The notes beneath the pieces were generated by a model. It saw only the letters and a program-made list of their open reading frames with translations. It was not told where the DNA came from and made no database searches. Positions 58,473 through 64,000 of a stretch of DNA of 64,000 bases are shown here, one piece after another. Position 1 is the first letter of the stretch. The number at the start of each line of letters is the position of its first letter. Location: contig NC_134014.1 of NCBI RefSeq assembly GCF_040712315.1, positions 42,211,634-42,275,633 of the forward strand, written 5' to 3'. The position numbers were made by a program, and so were the translations under genes. This DNA comes from Castanea sativa. Lineage: Eukaryota; Streptophyta; Magnoliopsida; Fagales; Fagaceae.

Positions 58473-58748
58473 TCTATACTAGTACTCTTTAAGGGATTCT
58501 CCCTATTTGGGATCCTTTTTTTTTTGGTTCAAAAATGCCTCCACATCCCTATGTTTAAGTAGAAACAAAACTAAAGGACAATCTTGTAAAAATACAATTC
58601 TAACTCTCACTAAAACATTGCCTAAAAAATAGGGCAACTCTCATGCAGATTTTCAAATTTTTTTATCCACTTATAAATTAGATTCTTAAAATAAAAATTA
58701 TACATACTAGCCTCTGAGCACTTGTGTGAGCGCGTGCTCAGAGGCTAG
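58473..58748 (+). mobile_element. Helitron-like element with 18-bp terminal palindrome
   Basis: It starts TCTATACTAGTACTCTTTAA and ends in CTAG before a host T. The last part is a perfect palindrome: ATACTAGCCTCTGAGCAC (58704-58721) pairs with GTGCTCAGAGGCTAGTAT (58734-58751) around a 12-nt loop TTGTGTGAGCGC. Internal sequence (CATCCCTATGTTTAAGTAGA, AAAACATTGCCTAAAAAATA) matches the copy at 61343-61699. There is no Rep/helicase, so it would be non-autonomous. Confidence 0.6.
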
Positions 58749-58751
58749 TAT

Positions 58752-60190
58752 CCTGTAATTATTATTCATTTTTCCCAATTTTGTTTATGCAGTAATCAAC
58801 GTGCTATTAATTGGAAGATGAAGCTATAATTTAGTATTAACCTTTATTGGAAGGGAAAAAAATCCTTTGAATTAATCTTATAAATAATGCATATACTGAA
58901 AATGCATAATGAACTTATAACAATAAAACTACTTACAAAATACATGTGATGACCTTTACAAAAGCTATTATGAAGAAGTAAAATTATAACTTTAGCATTT
59001 CAGAAAAAGAAAAAAAAACACATAACAAATAAATTTATGTAGTAAAATTCCTCCCACAATAAAGAGAAAAATGAGTGTGATGAAACTACTGCATTTTTTG
59101 AGTGTATTTATTACAAAACTAAGATAAATTGACAGAGCCCCTCAAGACTCTCGGAAAAAAATAACAAAATCAGAAAAAGAAGTCTACGAATGTAGGATGT
59201 CTAAAATCATTTTATTTCTATAAAAAACAAATTCTCACTAAAGACCACTCTAGCACCCAATTTATTTTCTCAAACAAAAAAAGAGAGATCCTATCCGAAA
59301 ATTATACTCTCTTTGTGATCACGGCTCGTACATCACACAACTTTTGTAGGATAACCTAGATATGATGATCTGATTCACATGAACCCAATTTAACTACTAG
59401 TGCTTGCAGCGACAAATAGTGTGTCAATAGAACTTATTTGGGTCTAGATCCTTTCTCTCCAAACAAATTTTATGCATTTTGTTGCTTCGGGGCATAGTGG
59501 ACACTAATCTTTAGATGCCATTTGAAAGAAGTTTTCTAGAAGGTAAACCATTCGCCACCAAAGGGTTCTCGGTTCAAAAGCTCTTGACAATGGCAAGGTT
59601 TTTGCCTAGATGCTCAGGAAATTCTTTGGTGATTTGTCACATTCATGTAGATGAAGTCAAATACAAAAATAATGAGAGAGAGAGAGAGAGGAATTAAAAA
59701 ATGCAATCAAGATCTCCATAATGTCCAGAAAATGCAATTTAGGCCAACATTGTTCTATCCGTATGGACCATATCACCTACATTAACACCAAGAAAAGGAA
59801 ATTTTTATATATATATAAAAAAAAAAACTTGACTGTACCTAAACGATTTTCTGCTTTCTTTGTTTCTACAAAAATACATACCCTAAACCTAAAAATACAT
59901 ACCATAAAAATAACAACATAAAACTAAACTGTGACCTATGGTTTGCAAAACAGCATTAATGATTAAACCAACTAAAAAAATCACAAAACAACTTGGATTT
60001 GAGTTTTTGAATCTATGGTTTAGTTTTGTTTGCAGGCTGACTTGGTTGCTTAGTGGATTGCTAATAATTGTTTTCAGGATTGCTGCGTTTGTTTTATCTC
60101 AACATGGTATGTGTCTAAGTTTTTGTGATAATCTTAGTCCTTAGAGATAGTTGAATGTATTTGCATATATATTCACATATTAATCACATG
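58752..60190. other. Intergenic, nothing recognised with confidence
   Basis: It has AT-rich sequence, a (GA)n run near 59670-59691 and short plus-strand frames at 59515-59697 and 59938-60144. I recognise neither product, and neither has a visible splice partner. Confidence 0.35.
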
Positions 60191-60202
60191 TTTGATATTC
60201 TG

Positions 60203-60472
60203 GGTCCGTTTGGATAGAACTTATTGCTGAAAACTGAAAACTGAAAACACTGTAGTAAAATAATTTTTAAATGTGTGAATAGTGTTGTGGGACCAATTTT
60301 TAATAAAAAATTGCTTAAAAAGTACATGAACAGTGCGCGCACAGTACACGCACAGTGTGCACACTGCACATTTGTCCCCCACCGCAGCAGCAAACGAAGA
60401 AAAAAAAAAAAAAAAAGCAAAACGCAAAAAAGTAAACTCAGAAAACATAATCTCTATCCAAACCCTCTCTCT
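60203..60472. mobile_element. hAT-like MITE
   Basis: The left end is GGGTCCGTTTGGATAGAACT and the right end is TAATCTCTATCCAAACCC, inverted repeats. The inside has GCTGAAAACTGAAAAC, GTGGGACC and a run of GTGCGCGCACAGTACACGCA-like alternating bases (60332-60362). It is the same type as 62520-62690. Target duplication was not found. Confidence 0.6.
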
Positions 60473-60702
60473 ATAGGTTTCCTCATATCCTAATGCTGAT
60501 AAAGAAGTAGTGCCATTTAGCAACAAAAAAAAAAATGTAATACCAGAGAAAAAGGTTAATAATCTGCATGCATTATAATTTAGAAATACTACATTTTTCA
60601 ATTGTAAAATAAATAAAATAAAAAATAAAAAACCTAGTGATGAAAACTTATTTCACCTACATTCCTAATACTCACCCCCTATACACGCATAATACTTACC
60701 AC

Positions 60703-61060
60703 CTATGGGAAACCATTGACACGACTCACGAGCAAGTTGAACCAATCAACCAAACTCACATCATAGTAATGTAAATTTGATTTAGTGGTTCCAAATGTCA
60801 TTTCAACAACTGTGGCCGAAGGTAGTCCACCAATGTGTTGGCAATGCAAAAGGCTAGCACAATCACCAGTTTGGCAATTGGCATGAACCTTTGCCAGTTT
60901 CTTCATCAAAGCAACAACCTTGTCTGCCCCATATTTCCAGACCATCTTTCCAGAACTTCAAACACTACTTCTTCACCACTATAGAGATGAAAGCCACCAT
61001 CTTTTGGGGTTAAATGGCCTGTCAGTGGCAAGAAGTCCAGGCCATATGTGTCCCATCTGC
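60703..61060 (-). pseudogene. Thaumatin-like protein (PR-5 family), broken
   Basis: Read down the minus strand after an acceptor-like TTTTGCAG near 61058: HIWPGLL, then in another frame PLTGHLTPKDGGFHLYSGEE and VVFEVLERWSG, then in a third frame WGRQGCCFDEETGKGSC, then back to CQTGDCASLLHCQHIGGLPS and YYDVSLVDWFN. These blocks occur in this order in thaumatin-like proteins, with the conserved cysteines. Three frame changes within about 350 bases and the lack of the remaining C-terminal half show a dead, truncated copy. Living family members are secreted defence or wall proteins of about 225-320 residues. A first exon with the signal peptide is not identified. Confidence 0.75.
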
Positions 61061-61222
61061 AAAACAAAGTTGACAACAGGCAACGATGTAAGTTTTTCAA
61101 CCATAGTATACATATTTGAAGGGTTTTAAAGACTGCCATGTTGTGAGAAAAAAGAGTGTACCTGTGAAGGAAATGGAGTAGAGAATGTAGAAGAAGAATT
61201 TAACTAAGGAAGTTGGCATTTT

Positions 61223-61699
61223 TCTATACTATTATTTAAGGGGTTTTTCTTATTTGAATTCCTCATTTTTTAGTTCAAAAATGTTTCTACTTCCTTATGT
61301 TTAAGTAGAGACAAAACTAAAGAACAATTTGGTAAAAATGCATCTATACTATTATTTAAGGGGCTTCTCTTGTTTGGATTTCTCATTTTTTAGTTCAAAA
61401 ATATCCCTACATCCTTATGTTTAAGTAGAGACAAAACTAAAGGACAATTTGGTAAAAATGCAACTCTAACTCCTACTAAAACATTGCCTAAAAAATAGGA
61501 CAACTTTCCTATTAATTTTTAAATTGATTTATTCACTTGTAAATTAGATTTTCAAAATAAAAATATATATATATATAAAATAAAAAATACAGCTTTTTTT
61601 TTTCTACAAAATAAAACCACTAAAAAAAAAGCCTCATCATTTCAAAAAAAAAAAAAAAAAAACCTCACCGCAAACGCGAAGCGCGTGTGACGAGACTAA
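61223..61699 (+). mobile_element. Helitron-like element with duplicated start
   Basis: TCTATACTATTATTTAAGGG occurs at 61223 and again at 61343, and the ~120 bases after each are nearly the same. The second copy is preceded by A and runs to a hairpin ACGCGAAGCGCGT, then GTGACGAGA and CTAA, then a host T (61700). The complete unit is therefore 61343-61699, and 61223-61342 is a duplicated head or a partial older copy. The sequence is noncoding. Confidence 0.6.
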
Positions 61700-62039
61700 T
61701 GTTCTTAATTTGTTTTGGATAGGAACTAATTGCTTGCACTTTTGTGTTTTGAGAAAGTGATCGTAATAGGGAGAGTGAGAGTGGTGAAGTGGGTTCCTTC
61801 TTTTTCACCACCATGAAATGATACATCTGTAGAAAAAAGCAAACTGCATGATGTTTTAAAAAATTAATTACATTTTTCATTGGGAGCAAGTTTTTTTTTT
61901 TTTAAACATATTCAAATAAGGGAGCAGTTTTTTTTTTTTTTTTTTCATAAAAACTATAGACTTAATAAAGGTTAAAAAAAAGTGATTTTTTTTTCTTTGG
62001 AAACGTGGGTTTAGGTAGTTGGAGCATTTCAAATACCTT

Positions 62040-62309
62040 GAATAGAGAGTGTTTCTATTTTAATGCAAGTTAGACATATATTTTTACCTAATTATCCTTT
62101 AGTTTTGTCTCTATTTAAACTTAGGAGTGTCAGGAGTATTTTGGAACAAAAAAAAATCGATCAAAATAGGGGAAACCGCTTAAATAGTGGTATAAATAAA
62201 ATAAAAACATAGACTTATAAAAAATAAATAAAGACAGCTTTTTTTTGCTACAAAATAAGACCACTAAAAAAAAAAAAAACCCCCCGCGAAGCGCATAGGA
62301 CGAAGCTAA
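62040..62309. mobile_element. Rearranged Helitron-like copy (inverted head, forward tail)
   Basis: 62040-62194 is the family's start region on the minus strand (ACCACTATTTAAGCGG, then AATAGAGACAAAACTAAAGG). 62215-62309 is the tail on the plus strand (CTACAAAATAAGACCACTAA, CGCGAAGCGCATAGGACGAA) ending CTAA before T. The two parts are head-to-head. Confidence 0.45.
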
Positions 62310-62519
62310 TTTTGTTTTCTTTTTATCGGATAACCACCCCCACCTCTTACGGTAATTAATTTTTATAATATTACTCCATCAAAGTTCACTTTGTATATTC
62401 TTATGGTAGACTCCCTATTTTGCAACTTTATTTCCCCTAATTTCAAGAGCAAATTTGTCATTTCGCAATATAAGGACAAAATCATACTTTTGACCTCTTC
62501 TAATACTTCATTGATAATA

Positions 62520-62690
62520 AGGGTCCATACCGCTTATTTTACTGAAAACTGAAAACAATAAAAAAATAATTAAAAAGTTACTATTCACAAAATTTTATTG
62601 TTCACATGCCTAAATGCACTGTTCATGGACAATGAACAGTGCAAGTGGCGCTCAGCTAAAAAAAAAAAAGTGAGCTTATCCAAACACTCA
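62520..62690. mobile_element. hAT-like MITE, second copy
   Basis: The left end is GGGTCCATACCGCTTATTTT and the right end is GTGAGCTTATCCAAACACTC. It contains ACTGAAAACTGAAAACAATA and CACTGTTCATGGACAATGAA, a short palindrome near 62620. It resembles the element at 60203-60472. Confidence 0.5.
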
Positions 62691-64000
62691 CTAAATCTAA
62701 AAATTCTAACGATCAAAACTTATATCAAATTCTTTGACCATCAGATTAAAGATTACAATCGAATCAATATTTAATGGTCAATGTGCATCCCTACGATTAG
62801 GACGAGACAAATGTGATTATGATTAATTAGTTGTGATCAGTTATTTAAAAAAATCAATCATGATTAATGACATGTCATAACCTCATTGGTCTAGCTTGGG
62901 ACAAGGGTGTATTCTTGAGCGAATAATTTTTTTTTTTTTTATAGAAAAAAAAAAGCAAAAAAAATTGTTTAATACTAATAGATAAATAGTCAAGTTTTTA
63001 CATTTTAATAAAATCTTTTAGAAATAAGTATTTACTTAAGATTAAACACTTCTTAAGTATCCACTTAGATTCTGACAAATCTTTTTCAAAATTTCACTTA
63101 AAAATACGATTGATAAAAAGATGAGAAAAAAAAATCACTTGGGAGGGTTTGGCTAAGAGCAATTAATGCAACAGTGGAGAAGAGTGAGTAAATATAAGTC
63201 AAAAGAGCTAAAAAATTTAGAAGACCACCAAAAATAGCACTAACAGAAATAGTAAAAAATGACATTCTAATTAAGGAGATGATAAAGAGTGTGATTTTTT
63301 ATTTATTTTTTTTTTTTATACAAAATATAATTTCTACTCTAGCCTAATCTAAGTGTATATATGTGTAAAGCTCCTTCCTGGAAACTTGAACTCCGGTCCT
63401 TACCCCCACACTCCACAAGTACTTATACATGTGGAGTGACCATCGCATCAAGAGAGTGATTTTGAATGTGATAGAATAACATAAATCAATAAAAGTAATT
63501 GTCTTTGACCTTGATTAGTTTCTTGAAGATCCATAACAATTAGTTGACTAGTTTTTTGAAGATCCATAACAGATTCCAAAGTTTTGACCTTGACATTTAC
63601 ATTAAACTACAGAGATGGTAAAATTAGTGTAAAGGGTGGCTACCAAAGATTGGCTTGTGTGCATGTACATGGGCACGGGCAATTAGGTGATCATGCATTT
63701 AACTATTTAGATATTGTCGATTATTCTGAACAGAATACGGATTGGCCTGAAATGCCAGTAAACAGAGGCTAAATAGAGATCTTCCAGGAGCTTCATTATT
63801 CAACTCCTAACAAAAGTAAAGGGCACATTTGCTGTGGGAGATTATACTCTAAGCACTAACGGCTTGCATTTCTCTTCCCTCTATAAAACCAAAGATAATA
63901 AACGAGTTCTATTATACAGAAACAACAACCTCGAGCTGCTTAATACAGCACAGAGAAACGATATTAAGCTACTGATTTCAAATTTGTACACAACTGATCT
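62691..64000. other. Right edge of the window, nothing recognised
   Basis: This is AT-rich to about 63550. The 62-residue plus-strand frame at 63584-63772 has even codon use (GYQRLACVHVHGHGQLGDHA) but I do not recognise it, and no start context or splice partner supports it. The last 200 bases could be a UTR of a gene beyond the window. Confidence 0.3.

Noticed and set aside
63584..63772. 62-residue plus-strand frame near the right edge
   Set aside because: Reads somewhat like protein but matches no family that I know and has no visible exon partners. Left unassigned.

Overview
The window looks like nuclear DNA of a woody eudicot. It is AT-rich and intron-rich, with three recognisable genes and a large load of plant transposable elements. 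The Tat-type Ty3 element and MITE styles fit a tree genome such as Fagaceae, but that is an impression and cannot be proved from this sequence.

Genes. An F-box protein gene lies on the + strand (CDS 27075-28292, one coding exon). A twelve-exon A1 aspartyl protease gene lies on the - strand (34073 down to 29010, 625 codons). A FRIGIDA-like gene also lies on the - strand (39217 down to 37190, three coding exons, 571 codons, plus a 5' UTR intron of about 2 kb). For the last two genes every exon-intron border was checked: all introns are GT-AG and the reading frame closes. The F-box and protease genes converge, with about 0.7 kb between their stop codons. A broken thaumatin-like gene sits near 60.7-61.1 kb (-). 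A minus-strand first exon may lie near 458-620.

Mobile DNA, left to right. Tandem SINE-like units (3104-3955). TIR elements at 4773-5043, 5224-5991, 8174-9555 and, less surely, 1284-1905. A minus-strand Helitron-like element (6136-6479). A solo LTR with AGTAC target duplication (6772-7501). A 12.2 kb LTR element with LTRs of about 2.5 kb and no coding interior (10275-22436, duplication CCTAG, probably minus orientation), which split a TTA-flanked MITE (10199-23016). Another long-TIR element (about 23181-24690). A hairpin MITE and a SINE head inside the FRIGIDA-like 5' UTR intron. A solo LTR (42657-43299, duplication ATAGG). A decayed Tat-type Ty3/gypsy element (45339-56167, duplication GTTCT) with gag, protease, RT, two RNase H regions, integrase and an intron-containing antisense ORF, itself hit by another LTR insertion (47915-48451, duplication TAAAC). 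Remains of an RTE-type LINE (about 56200-56992, -). A cluster of Helitron-like and hAT-like elements (57.3-62.7 kb).

No operon-like or otherwise coordinated gene system is visible. The host genes look like ordinary unlinked plant genes. The strongest 'second look' items are the noncoding long-LTR element with its internal arrays, the antisense gene of the Tat element, and the Helitron-like family with changing terminal hairpins.
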